A stretch of 64,000 nt of DNA from JAHECQ01 sp963775125 (GTDB taxonomy: Bacteria; Actinomycetota; Acidimicrobiia; Acidimicrobiales; SZUA-35): contig CAVZHQ010000007.1 of NCBI GenBank assembly GCA_963775125.1, forward strand, positions 682,001 through 746,000, given 5' to 3'. A program made the translations under genes and the position numbers. Under the pieces are notes generated by a model, which saw only the letters and a list, made by a program, of their open reading frames with translations, did no database searches and was not told the DNA's origin. Shown in pieces: positions 19,652-28,211 of this stretch (position 1 is the first letter of the stretch; every line of letters starts with the position of its first letter).

Positions 19652-20611
19652 ATGGGTAGCTCACCGATCTCGTTTTCCATCAACCAGGCCCTCGATGCGG
19701 TCACGCGGCAGTCGCTGGTGACCGCAGCGCAGGAGGCCGAGCGCAAGGGCTTCGCCACCTTCACCGTCGCCGATCACTTCAACACGCCGATGGCGCCCTT
19801 CACGGCGCTGGCGGTGGTGGCCGAGGCGACGTCGACGCTTCGTGTCGCGCCCTACGTGCTCGACAACGACTTCCGGCACCCCAGCATCACCGCCCGTGAA
19901 GTGGCAACCATCGACGAACTCTCGGGCGGCCGTTTCGACTTCGGCATCGGCGCCGGCTGGAAGCAACCGGAATACCTCGAAGCGGGCTTCGTCTTCGACC
20001 GGCCCGGGGTGCGCATCGCTCGGCTGACCGAAGCGTTGACGATCTTCGACCAGCTCTTCACCGGCGAGCCGTGCCACTTCACGGGCGAGTTCTACCAGCT
20101 CGACGGGTTGGTCTGCCGGCCCCGACCGGCGACGCAACCCCGACCGCCGGTGATGATCGGTGGAGGTTCCCCCCGCATCCTCCGGCTCGCCGCAGCACGG
20201 GCCGACATTGTCAGCATCGCCGTCAAGGCGACGCCGCAGGGGCGGATCGACGGAGGCGACATCAGCGCTGAAGGACTCTCGCAGAAGCTTTCGTGGGTGC
20301 GCGAGGCCGCGGGCGAGCGGTTCTCGCAGCTTCGGTTCAATGCGCCGCTGATGGACGTGATCGTCGGACCTGACCGTCGGGCACTGGCGGAGGCGAAGTT
20401 GGCCGAGATCCGCACCGACACCACCATGTTGGCCTACACCCGAGAGCTGACGGTGGACGAGTTGCTCGACTCGCCCTACTTCCTGTTCGGCACCGTTGAC
20501 GACATCGTCGAGCACCTGCACCGGTGCCACGAACGCTTCGGGTTGACGTCCTGGTCGCAGCTCGGTCGGGTCACCGCCGAACTGGCGCCGGTCATCGAGG
20601 CACTGGGCTGA
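19652..20611 (+). CDS. Luciferase-like, probably F420-dependent oxidoreductase
   Basis: A 319-residue TIM-barrel protein. TVADHFNTP, the conserved ELSGGRFDFGIGAGW and PPVMIGGGSPRILRLAA mark the LLM class, and the closest resemblance is to mycobacterial-type F420-dependent oxidoreductases. Substrate unknown. It stands alone, divergent from the CoA-transferase and convergent with trmL. Confidence 0.87.
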   Translation: MGSSPISFSINQALDAVTRQSLVTAAQEAERKGFATFTVADHFNTPMAPFTALAVVAEATSTLRVAPYVLDNDFRHPSITAREVATIDELSGGRFDFGIGAGWKQPEYLEAGFVFDRPGVRIARLTEALTIFDQLFTGEPCHFTGEFYQLDGLVCRPRPATQPRPPVMIGGGSPRILRLAAARADIVSIAVKATPQGRIDGGDISAEGLSQKLSWVREAAGERFSQLRFNAPLMDVIVGPDRRALAEAKLAEIRTDTTMLAYTRELTVDELLDSPYFLFGTVDDIVEHLHRCHERFGLTSWSQLGRVTAELAPVIEALG

Positions 20612-20634
20612 GTTCTGCCAGGGACTCGCCTCAC

Positions 20635-21171
20635 TCACCGGTCGAACGGTTCACCGCCGGGGGTCTCGGACGTGAGCCCAAGATCTTGCCCTGCGCCGGG
20701 CGGCAGAGCGCCGGCGAACCCTTGTTGGCGCCACGCTTCGTAGACCACGATGGCCACGGCGTTCGCCAGGTTGAGGCTGCGATTCCCGGGTCGCATGGGG
20801 ATGCGGAGGAGTCGCTCGACGGGGAGCTCGTCGAGGTCGGTGGGAGCGAGGCCGGCCCGCTCGGCGCCGAACACGAACACGTCGTCGAGGCCGAACGTTG
20901 GTTGGTCGATGGTCCGGTGTGCGGACGACGCGAAGCCGTAGTGCGAACCCGATCCGGCGTTGGACAGTTCGCCGAGCAGCACGCCGAGGCGTTGGTGGAC
21001 GTGGACGTCGGTGAGCTCGTGGTAGTCGAGCCCGGCCCGGCGGAGGAGCCGGTCGTCGAGGTCGAAGCCCAGGGGCTCGATGAGGTGGAGCGTCGCGCCG
21101 ACGTTGGCGCACAGCCGAATGATGTTGCCCGTGTTGGGCGCAATCTCGGGTCGGACCAACACGACGTGCAC
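20635..21171 (-). CDS. trmL: tRNA (cytidine/uridine-34 2'-O)-methyltransferase
   Basis: A 178-residue SPOUT methyltransferase that 2'-O-methylates the wobble base of leucine tRNAs using S-adenosylmethionine. It begins HVVLVRPEIAPNTGNIIRLC and contains the knot motifs VFVFGAERAGL and IPMRPGNRSLNLANAVAIV, all diagnostic for TrmL. GTG start. A core gene among accessory catabolic genes. Confidence 0.93.
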   Translation of the reverse strand: MHVVLVRPEIAPNTGNIIRLCANVGATLHLIEPLGFDLDDRLLRRAGLDYHELTDVHVHQRLGVLLGELSNAGSGSHYGFASSAHRTIDQPTFGLDDVFVFGAERAGLAPTDLDELPVERLLRIPMRPGNRSLNLANAVAIVVYEAWRQQGFAGALPPGAGQDLGLTSETPGGEPFDR

Positions 21172-21198
21172 CGGCCCAGTCTGCTCTACCCTGACCGG

Positions 21199-22494
21199 GT
21201 GACCTCATCCCGACTCCGCAACTGGGCGGGAAACCTCCAGTTCGGCGCCCATCAGATCGTCGAGCCCGCGAGTGTCGACGAGGTCCAGCGAGCGGTGGCC
21301 GGCGCCGCCGCCGGTGGTTGTCGAATTCACGCGGTCGGGACCGCGCACAGTTTCAGCGATGTTGCCGACTCCGACGGACTGCTGCTGAGCACCAAGCACC
21401 TGAACCGAATCCACGGGCTGGGGTACGGCGGCAACACGCACCAGGTCTCGATCGAACCGGGCGTCCGCTATGGCGAGCTGGGCGCCTACCTGCATTCGGA
21501 GCGACGGTCTCTGGCCAATCTGGCGTCGCTGCCGCACGTCAGCGTCGGTGGCGCAGTGGCGACGGCCACGCACGGCTCCGGTGATCACAACGGCAGCCTG
21601 GCGTGCGCGGTGCGATCGATCGACTTGATGCTCTCGACGGGCGACATCGTCTCCTTCGACCGTTCGCATCCCCATTTCGACGGAATCGTCGTCGGCCTGG
21701 GGGCGCTCGGTGTGGTGGTCGGATTGTCCCTGCACACCGAGCCGACCTTCGATGTCGCCCAAACCGTGCACGTGGGTCTCCCGCTCGAGGCCGGTCTGGC
21801 GCACTTCGACGCCATCATGGGTTCCGCGTACAGCGTCAGCTGGTTCACACGCTGGCTCGACGGTGTGGTCGACCAGGTATGGAGCAAGTCCGTCGTGACT
21901 GGCGTGTCGGTGCGAGACGGTCTGAGGGAAGGGCTCGACTTCTGTCAGTTCGGCGCCGCCCGCGCCCAGGTCCCGATGCACCCGGTTCCAGGCGCCGACG
22001 AGGGAGCATGCACCGAGCAGTTCGGCGTTGCGGGGCCGTGGCACGAGCGCCTGCCCCACTTCCGTCTCGCGCACACGCCCAGCTCGGGTGACGAGCTGCA
22101 GACCGAGTTGTTCGTCGACCGTGTCGTGGTTGCCGACGCCGCTCGGGCTCTCGCCGAAATCGGCCCCCAGATCGCGTCTGCGCTCCAGGTGTCCGAGGTG
22201 CGCACGGTTGCCGCCGATCATCTGTGGCTCAGCCCGGCCTACGAGCGGGATGTCGTCGGATTCCACTTCACGTGGCGCTCGGACTGGAGGGTGACCCAGC
22301 CGGCGCTGGCTGCAGTCGAGCGAGCCCTGGAGCCCTTCGAGCCGGTTCCCCACTGGGCCAAGGTGACTGGCCTTTCGGCCGCTGCGGTACGGTCCCGGCT
22401 GCCCGGTTTCGATCGGTTCGCCGCCCTGCTCGCGATCTACGACCCTGACCGGGTCTTCGCCAACCCTTTCCTCGATCGACTCATGACGGCGTAG
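21199..22494 (+). CDS. FAD-linked alditol/xylitol oxidase-like protein
   Basis: A 431-residue VAO-family oxidase that would oxidise the terminal hydroxyl of a polyol to an aldehyde with release of hydrogen peroxide. GTAHSFSDVADSDG matches the AldO segment whose histidine covalently binds FAD. GVRYGELGAYL, PHVSVGGAVATATHGSG and the C-terminal DPDRVFANPFLD are typical. The GTG at 21199 is chosen because it gives the AldO-like N-terminus (SRLRNWAGNLQF) just 27 nt from the divergent trmL start. The 3' end overlaps the TetR gene by 14 nt. Confidence 0.88.
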   Translation: MTSSRLRNWAGNLQFGAHQIVEPASVDEVQRAVAGAAAGGCRIHAVGTAHSFSDVADSDGLLLSTKHLNRIHGLGYGGNTHQVSIEPGVRYGELGAYLHSERRSLANLASLPHVSVGGAVATATHGSGDHNGSLACAVRSIDLMLSTGDIVSFDRSHPHFDGIVVGLGALGVVVGLSLHTEPTFDVAQTVHVGLPLEAGLAHFDAIMGSAYSVSWFTRWLDGVVDQVWSKSVVTGVSVRDGLREGLDFCQFGAARAQVPMHPVPGADEGACTEQFGVAGPWHERLPHFRLAHTPSSGDELQTELFVDRVVVADAARALAEIGPQIASALQVSEVRTVAADHLWLSPAYERDVVGFHFTWRSDWRVTQPALAAVERALEPFEPVPHWAKVTGLSAAAVRSRLPGFDRFAALLAIYDPDRVFANPFLDRLMTA

Positions 22495-23233
22495 GCGGTG
22501 AGCCCGGTTTGGGGGTGATGCCCATCAACGCAGTGGCGAAGGCCGAGCGGAGCTGCGACTTGGCCTGGGTGATGGTGATGGTGTCGGTGTGGCGTCGTTG
22601 CATCGTCAGGTACCACGCAGCGAACAGGTTGTTGACCAGAGCCATGACCGGGACCTCGGGATCGAGCTTCCCGCGGCGTTTCGCTTCTTCGATGACTTCG
22701 CCGAATCCGAGGAAGTAGCCCCGCATGATCTCGCTGACGTTCGACCGGACGGGCTCATCGACGAAGAGCAGTTCCTTGAAGAAGGAACGGGCAAGCTCGC
22801 GGTCGCTCTCGTGGTGATCGGTCACGTGGAGAAAGGCGGACAACAGTTGGTCGAGGAGGGGGGTATCCGGGTCGGCCAGGTCGAAGGCCTCCTCCCATGC
22901 TCGGGTGACGTCGATGCGAAAAACATCGACCAGGAGGTCTTCCTTGGAGGTGACATACAGGTAGAGCGTGCCCGCTCCGATGCCGGCGGCGTCCGCAATG
23001 GCTGCGGTGGTCGTGGCCTCGAACCCCTGCTTCTGGAACAGGTTGGTGGCGGCTTCGACGATCCGACGGTACTTGTCGGCCTTGTTCTGCTCACGGCGAC
23101 CAAGCGGTTCCGGAGCGCCGGGCTCCGAAGCGCCAGTTTCGGAGGCATGGGGAGTTTGGGAACGAGTAGCGATACCGCACCGTACCCCGAATCGGCATTT
23201 CTGACGAATCGTCAGAAATCGGAGGGGTGACAT
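22481..23233 (-). CDS. TetR-family transcriptional regulator
   Basis: A 250-residue regulator. The helix-turn-helix lies near residues 52-95 (RRIVEAATNLFQKQGFEATTTAAIADAAGIGAG is its span; key part TTAAIADAAGIGAGTLYLY). The C-terminal helical ligand domain is about 140 residues. The only usable in-frame start is ATG 23233, giving a 45-residue tail before the HTH, and codons 6-12 contain a 23-bp palindrome that looks like its operator. It probably represses itself and the divergent catabolic operon at 23251; the ligand may be an aromatic or CoA compound. Confidence 0.88.
   Translation of the reverse strand: MSPLRFLTIRQKCRFGVRCGIATRSQTPHASETGASEPGAPEPLGRREQNKADKYRRIVEAATNLFQKQGFEATTTAAIADAAGIGAGTLYLYVTSKEDLLVDVFRIDVTRAWEEAFDLADPDTPLLDQLLSAFLHVTDHHESDRELARSFFKELLFVDEPVRSNVSEIMRGYFLGFGEVIEEAKRRGKLDPEVPVMALVNNLFAAWYLTMQRRHTDTITITQAKSQLRSAFATALMGITPKPGSPPTPS
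23198..23220. promoter_or_regulatory. 23-bp palindromic operator candidate
   Basis: ATTTCTGACGA and TCGTCAGAAAT are perfect 11-bp arms around one central A. The site lies at the divergent start of the TetR gene and the luciferase-like operon, 31-53 nt before the operon's first start codon. TetR-family proteins bind such palindromes as dimer pairs. It overlaps the 5' coding end of tetR itself, which is unusual. Confidence 0.75.
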
Positions 23234-23250
23234 CGGGCACGGAAGGACCG

Positions 23251-24414
23251 ATGGTGAGTAGGCTCAGTTCAGCTATGAAACTCGACTTTTATCAAACTTT
23301 TGCCTACCTCGCCGACGAGCATCCGGCCGCATGGCCGGCGCCACCATCGGCTTGCGATCCTGCTCGGGCCATCGACACGATCGACCGGTCGTTCGACCAG
23401 TGTGATGCTGCGCTGCAGGCGGGCTTCGACGGCCTGACCATGGCCGAACATCACTACTCGCCGAAGCAGCTCAGCCCCAACCCCATCGTGTTCGCCGCCA
23501 TCGCGGCGAAGCGGTTTCCCGGTGTCGAACTGGGGGTGTTCGGTACAGATCTCCCGATCAACAACCCGGTTCGCATCGCCGAAGAGTACGCCCAGCTCGA
23601 CGCGCTCAGCGGCGGCAACCTGCGGGTGGGGCTGCTTCGCGGTACACCCAACGAGTACCTCACCTACTTCGACAATCCTTGGGAGTCGAGGGAACGGCTC
23701 GAAGAAGGGACGCTGCTGATCAAGGCCTGCTGGACCGAGCCCGAACCGTTCGGCTGGGAGGGGCGCTACTACCGTTTCCGGAATGTGGCCGTGTGGCCCC
23801 GGGTCATCCAAGTCCCGCACCCGCGCATCCTCATCTCCGGCAACAGCCCCGACGGCGCCGTCTTCGCCGGCCGCCACGGCTTCGATCTGGGGTTCAGCTA
23901 CATGGATCCGACTCGGTGTCTCCAACATCTCGAGCTCTACCACCAGACCGCAGCCCAGTACGGGTGGCAACCGACCTCGGACAACGTCCAGTACCGACAC
24001 TGGGTCTGGGTCGACGACACCGACGAGAAGGCGCAGGCCGCCAACGCCCACTTCGCCGGAGCCGGCTTCTTTGCCCTGTTCAGCGGGGCCAGCCCCGACG
24101 TCATGAAGGCCATCGGCACCTGCGGCGCCGCCGGCGCCGGCGTCGGCAGGGGAGTGCGGGACGAGTCGGGACTCACCTTTCCCGACGGTCCACCCAACAT
24201 GCCCCCGCCGCCGATGGTTCCCGGGGCCCCGTTCGTCGGCAACCCCGACACCGTGCTGGCCCAGATCGCCGACGTGCATCGCATCCTTGCCCCCGGCCGG
24301 CTCGAACTGCACATCGGCCTGCCGATCAACCCGATCCCTCACGAGGAGACCATGCGCAACATCGACCTGCTGGGACGAGAAGTGCTGCCCGCAGCAAAGG
24401 GCGAGGCGTGGTGA
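23251..24414 (+). CDS. Luciferase-like (LLM class) flavin-dependent monooxygenase
   Basis: A protein of about 387 residues in the two-component alkanal/aromatic monooxygenase branch of the luciferase family. MAEHHYSPKQLSPNP, EEYAQLDALSGGNLRVGL and ILISGNSPDGAVFAGRHG are clear landmarks. Start choice: ATG 23251 has GGAAGGA just upstream; ATG 23275 (MKLDFYQTF) gives the conserved N-terminus and is the alternative. First gene of an operon with a hydrolase, a second luciferase-like enzyme and an intradiol dioxygenase; the TetR palindrome lies immediately upstream. Confidence 0.87.
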   Translation: MVSRLSSAMKLDFYQTFAYLADEHPAAWPAPPSACDPARAIDTIDRSFDQCDAALQAGFDGLTMAEHHYSPKQLSPNPIVFAAIAAKRFPGVELGVFGTDLPINNPVRIAEEYAQLDALSGGNLRVGLLRGTPNEYLTYFDNPWESRERLEEGTLLIKACWTEPEPFGWEGRYYRFRNVAVWPRVIQVPHPRILISGNSPDGAVFAGRHGFDLGFSYMDPTRCLQHLELYHQTAAQYGWQPTSDNVQYRHWVWVDDTDEKAQAANAHFAGAGFFALFSGASPDVMKAIGTCGAAGAGVGRGVRDESGLTFPDGPPNMPPPPMVPGAPFVGNPDTVLAQIADVHRILAPGRLELHIGLPINPIPHEETMRNIDLLGREVLPAAKGEAW

Positions 24415-25232
24415 TGGCGGGGCGCGCGCAGCAGACAGCCTTCGTCGAGACCTCGTTCGTCGAGAAGACCGTCGCCGCCGCGGGCTTCGAGGTGCGCTAC
24501 CTCGAAGCAGGCGAAGGCGCACCGCTCGTATGCCTACCGGGCGCGGGCGGACCCGTTGTCACCCCCGCACTCGAACTGCTCTCCCAACAGTTCCGAGTCC
24601 TGGTGATCGAGTTGCCGGGCTGGGGCCCCCAGCCGAACGATGTGGCCGATTTCGACGGCCTGGCCGACCAGGTCGCCGACGTCATCGCGGCGCTGGGGCT
24701 CGACGCGTACCACCTGCTGGGAACATCCCTGGGTGGAGCATGCGCGCTGCACCTGGTCACGCGGTACCCCGAGCGCGTCATTTCGCTCACGGTCGAGGCG
24801 CCGGGCGAGTTCCGCCCTGGGGCGGTTCCTCCCAACGAACTGCCACCCGAGGACTTCGTGCGGGCCTTCCGCAGCCATCCCGAGCGGCCTCCGGCGATGG
24901 CTCCACCTGATCCGGCGTTCATGGCCCGAGTCTGGCCTACGGTCGAACGCCTCATGGGCGACGGCACACCCAACGCGGACTTCCTCGCACGACTGAGCCA
25001 GGTTCGGACCCGAACCCTCGTGCTCTTCGGCCGTGACGACGGCATCATTCCGCCGGAGAACGGGCGCCTCTACCGCCAGGCGATGCCGAACTGTGCGCTG
25101 ATCTACGTCTACGACGCGGCGCACGACATCCAGTCCGACCGGCCTGAGGCGTTCGCCGATGTCGTTGCGGACTTCGTCCGTCGCGGCATGAACTTCCTGG
25201 TCAACGACACCGACCAGCTCATCAACCCCTGA
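24414..25232 (+). CDS. Alpha/beta hydrolase
   Basis: A 272-residue hydrolase. The nucleophile elbow is GTSLGGACAL (Ser), the acid lies in FGRDDGIIP (Asp) and the histidine in YDAAHDIQ. VCLPGAGGP forms the oxyanion hole. The ATG overlaps the upstream TGA by one base (TGATG), so it is coupled to the monooxygenase. Its place before a ring-cleavage dioxygenase suggests hydrolysis of an ester, lactone or ring-cleavage product in the same pathway. Confidence 0.88.
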   Translation: MAGRAQQTAFVETSFVEKTVAAAGFEVRYLEAGEGAPLVCLPGAGGPVVTPALELLSQQFRVLVIELPGWGPQPNDVADFDGLADQVADVIAALGLDAYHLLGTSLGGACALHLVTRYPERVISLTVEAPGEFRPGAVPPNELPPEDFVRAFRSHPERPPAMAPPDPAFMARVWPTVERLMGDGTPNADFLARLSQVRTRTLVLFGRDDGIIPPENGRLYRQAMPNCALIYVYDAAHDIQSDRPEAFADVVADFVRRGMNFLVNDTDQLINP

Positions 25233-25236
25233 GGTC

Positions 25237-26133
25237 GTGACGTCCATGCGCTTCGGAGTCGACATTCCTTACCTCGAGTCACCGAGCGAGATCAGGGACT
25301 ACGCCCAAGCGGTCGAGGCGATGGGGTTCCACCACGCAGGATTCTCGTCCCACCTCGCCTGCACGCTCGACACGCACTTCCCCGCGCCCTTCTTCACCTT
25401 CGACGAGCCATGGCGAGAGTCGTTCACGATGGCCGCGTTCCTGGCCGCCGTCACCACCCGAATCGAGCTCAACCCGGCGATGGTCCTCCTCCCGCTCTAC
25501 CCGCCGGTGCTGGCGGCCAAGCAGGCCACCGAGGTCGCGAACCTGAGCGAGGGGCGCCTACGACTTGCGGCGAGCGTCGGGTGGAACCGGCGGGAGTGTG
25601 AGACGCTCGGCGTGAACCCGGCGACGCGGGGAAGTCGGTTCGAGGAACAGGTGGTCCTGATGCGGCGTCTGTGGACCGAACGAAGCGTGGACCACGAAGG
25701 TCGCTTCTTCTCGGTCACCGGTGCGGGAATCAGCCCACGCCCTTCGGCCCCCATCCCGCTGTGGTTCGGGGCCGGCCGGGTCGACGGCGACGGATTCCCC
25801 TCTGCCGCGGCCATCGAGCGCGCCGGCCGGCTGGCCGATGGATTCAAGTTCCTCGCCCCATCGTTCAACGATCTCGACCGGGTCGCTCGCACGATCGAGC
25901 AACTCCGGGCCTCGGTCGCGGCCGCCGGTCGAGATCCCGAAGCGTTCGGCGTCGAGGTGCGGATCATCGCCCACCTCACCGAGCCCTCCGATTGGCCGGG
26001 GCTGGTCGACCGCATCGCCAGTTGGGGTACCAGTCACATTGGCTTCGCCAACCGCATCGCCGGTGGGTCGGTGTCCGATCAGCTCGAAGTACTCCGTAGG
26101 TTTGCAGACGTCACCGGCGACCGCTGGACCTGA
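25237..26133 (+). CDS. Luciferase-like (LLM class) oxidoreductase
   Basis: A 298-residue member of the family, probably F420-dependent: FGVDIPYLESPSEIRDYAQ, VANLSEGRLRLAASVGWNRRE and IPLWFGAGR. GTG 25237 is 4 nt after the hydrolase stop; ATG 25246 is an alternative. Second luciferase-like enzyme in the same operon, so the two may act on successive intermediates or be partners. Confidence 0.87.
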   Translation: MTSMRFGVDIPYLESPSEIRDYAQAVEAMGFHHAGFSSHLACTLDTHFPAPFFTFDEPWRESFTMAAFLAAVTTRIELNPAMVLLPLYPPVLAAKQATEVANLSEGRLRLAASVGWNRRECETLGVNPATRGSRFEEQVVLMRRLWTERSVDHEGRFFSVTGAGISPRPSAPIPLWFGAGRVDGDGFPSAAAIERAGRLADGFKFLAPSFNDLDRVARTIEQLRASVAAAGRDPEAFGVEVRIIAHLTEPSDWPGLVDRIASWGTSHIGFANRIAGGSVSDQLEVLRRFADVTGDRWT

Positions 26134-26186
26134 CGCGATCACCGGGAGCGACGAACCCGGGCCCAACGACAAGAAGGATCGAGACC

Positions 26187-27005
26187 TTGCACGCGACGCC
26201 GAAACCCATCACCCCGGAAGATCACCTGGCCCAGGTTCAGGCCCGCTACGACGACTCGCGTCTCAGCGAGGTGGTGAAGGTTGCCATCAAGCACCTGCAC
26301 GCCTTCGTTCAAGAGGTCGATCTGACTCGCGAAGAGTGGTTCCGGGGCATCGACTTCCTGACCAGGACCGGGCAGATGTGCACCGACAGCCGTCAGGAGT
26401 TCATCCTGCTCTCGGACACGCTGGGCGTTTCGATGCTGGTCGAGATGATCAACCACAAGGCGGCCGCTGGGACGACCGAACCCACGGTCTTCGGTCCCTT
26501 CCACGTCGAGGGCGCGGTGCATCGCGATGCCGGCGACTCCATCGTGATCGACCCCACCGACACCGAGCAGATCTTGTTCTCGGGTCGTGTCCTCGACCTC
26601 GAGGGGAACCCGATTGCCGGGGCGACGCTGGACGTGTGGCAGACCGCCGACAACGGGTTCTACGACGTGCAGGATCCGGATCAGACCCCCGGAAACATGC
26701 GCGGCGTCTTCACGACCGATGACGAGGGACGGTATTCGTTCCGAACCGTCCCGCCGGTCGACTACACCGTGCCGAGCGACGGGCCCGCCGGATTCCTGCT
26801 TCTCCAGACCGGCCGGCACCCCTGGCGCCCGGCCCATACCCACATGGTCGTCGAGGCCGACGGCTACCAATCGGTCATCACCCACCTCTTCGATGCGAAC
26901 TCGAAGTACCTCGAGAGCGACGCCGTCTTCGGCGTGCGGCCGTCGTTGATCGTCGACATGTCCGAGGCCGAGGTCACCTACGACTTCGTGCTGGATCGGG
27001 CCTGA
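26187..27005 (+). CDS. Intradiol ring-cleavage dioxygenase (hydroxyquinol 1,2-dioxygenase-like)
   Basis: A 272-residue non-haem Fe(III) enzyme that opens catechol-type rings between the hydroxyls; hydroxyquinol would give maleylacetate. The N-terminal helical dimer domain (EEWFRGIDFLTRTGQMCTD) is followed by the beta-sandwich. Iron ligands are visible as Tyr in GFYDVQ, Tyr in PVDYTVPSDGP and two His in HPWRPAHTHMVV. TTG start with AAGGA nine bases upstream. Last gene of the TetR-linked operon. A maleylacetate reductase is not present nearby, so the pathway is incomplete here. Confidence 0.88.
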   Translation: MHATPKPITPEDHLAQVQARYDDSRLSEVVKVAIKHLHAFVQEVDLTREEWFRGIDFLTRTGQMCTDSRQEFILLSDTLGVSMLVEMINHKAAAGTTEPTVFGPFHVEGAVHRDAGDSIVIDPTDTEQILFSGRVLDLEGNPIAGATLDVWQTADNGFYDVQDPDQTPGNMRGVFTTDDEGRYSFRTVPPVDYTVPSDGPAGFLLLQTGRHPWRPAHTHMVVEADGYQSVITHLFDANSKYLESDAVFGVRPSLIVDMSEAEVTYDFVLDRA

Positions 27006-27163
27006 GCGCGCACGGCCAATCGGTGGCTGTTGTGAGCAGGGTGCCCGAAAGTGGGCGCGGACCTTGGTAGGGTCGTCCCGGTAACCACGAAGGTGCGCCG
27101 GCGCAGTACCCAGAGGACCATCTGGGGTCTGCCGCGTGTCGCACCCTGACAAGGGAGAATCCC

Positions 27164-27355
27164 ATGAAGAAGAACCCGTCACTCAAGGTCCTCGCTGCGC
27201 TCCTGGCCATGGCCACCATGCTCGGCGCGTGCAGCAGCTCCGACTCCGGCGGTAGCGATACCGGCACCGAGGACACCACCACCGAGGACACCACGACCGA
27301 GGAAACCACCACGGACACCGAGGCCGAGACCACCGAGGACACCGAAGCCGAGTAG
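27164..27355 (+). CDS. Small acidic lipoprotein
   Basis: A 63-residue product: signal peptide with lipobox LGAC, cysteine 23, then only S/G/T/E/D residues ending TTEDTEAE. A good AAGGGAGA precedes the ATG. The tail is nearly the same as the linker just after the lipobox of the substrate-binding protein at 35743-37171. It therefore looks like the anchor and linker of a Liv-type binding protein with no binding domain. It may be a real small lipoprotein or a truncated copy. Confidence 0.65.
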   Translation: MKKNPSLKVLAALLAMATMLGACSSSDSGGSDTGTEDTTTEDTTTEETTTDTEAETTEDTEAE

Positions 27356-27389
27356 GCCCTTCGGTTACCTCGTTCCTGAGGTCAATCCG

Positions 27390-27441
27390 GCAACCGCGTG
27401 CACGTTCACACCGCTCAGGGGTGGACCGTGCACGCGGTTGC
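27390..27441. terminator. Hairpin between convergent genes
   Basis: GCAACCGCGTGCACG (27390-27404) and CGTGCACGCGGTTGC (27427-27441) are perfect 15-bp arms with a 22-nt loop, followed by a short TTTT. The hairpin lies between the lipoprotein and the convergent livF, so it can terminate both. Confidence 0.6.
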
Positions 27442-27467
27442 TGCGTTTTCGGCGTGCTGGCGGGTTG

Positions 27468-28211
27468 TCAGGAGCCGCCGGAGAGGTAGATGTTACGCAA
27501 GCGATCCGGTTCGTCGATGAGTGGCTGGCACGGGCCGTCATAGGCCACCTCGCCACGGCTGAGGACCAGGGCGCGCGTTCCCACCGAGAGGGCGAGGGGC
27601 GCAAACTGCTCCACCAGGAGAATGGCCATACCGCCGGCGGCGAGGCTGACGACCTTGGGCACCAGGCGGTTGACGATCACCGGCGCCAGGCCGAGCGACA
27701 TCTCGTCGAGCATCAACACCCGGGGCTGCGTGGCGAGCGCCCTGGCGATGACGAGCATCTGCTGTTCCCCACCGGAGAGCAGGCCTGCTTTGGCATCGCG
27801 ACGTTCGCTCAGCTCGGGAAAGAGTTCGAGGACGGGTTCGTAGACGTTCTTGCGGGCCACCACCATCAGGTTCTCGTCGACCGTGAGGTCGGCGAAGACC
27901 GCGCGGCCTTGTTCGACGTGGGCAAGGCCGGCACGGGCCCGCTTCTCGCGGGCCATGGTAGTGATCAGTACGCCACCGAGGGACGCCGTGCCGCCGGCCG
28001 ACGGAATGACCCCCGAGATGGCCTCGAGCAGCGTCGTCTTGCCGGCCCCGTTGGTCCCCAACAGGACCGTGATCTCGCCAGGACCGACGGTGAGACTGAC
28101 GTCGCGGACGATGCGCGATCCCATGCGATCGACGTTCAGCCCTTCGACGACGAGACCCGCAGGCGCAGCAGCGGTCGTGGCGGTGGAGGCGAGGGTTGCA
28201 CCGGAGGTCAC
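27468..28211 (-). CDS. livF: Branched-chain amino acid-type ABC transporter ATPase (LivF-like)
   Basis: A 247-residue ATPase that powers the importer encoded upstream. Walker A GTNGAGKTT, signature LSGGEQQM, Walker B VLMLDEMSLGLAP and H-loop region LLVEQFAP are intact. The GTG at 28211 overlaps the stop of the permease-ATPase fusion (GTGA). It is the last gene of the operon that begins with the binding protein at 32149. The real substrate could be a branched-chain amino acid, amide, urea or aromatic acid. Confidence 0.9.
   Translation of the reverse strand: MTSGATLASTATTAAAPAGLVVEGLNVDRMGSRIVRDVSLTVGPGEITVLLGTNGAGKTTLLEAISGVIPSAGGTASLGGVLITTMAREKRARAGLAHVEQGRAVFADLTVDENLMVVARKNVYEPVLELFPELSERRDAKAGLLSGGEQQMLVIARALATQPRVLMLDEMSLGLAPVIVNRLVPKVVSLAAGGMAILLVEQFAPLALSVGTRALVLSRGEVAYDGPCQPLIDEPDRLRNIYLSGGS

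Noticed and set aside
20524..21198. Long upstream open frame before the alditol oxidase start
   Set aside because: It is the antisense shadow of trmL; the oxidase family begins at GTG 21199.
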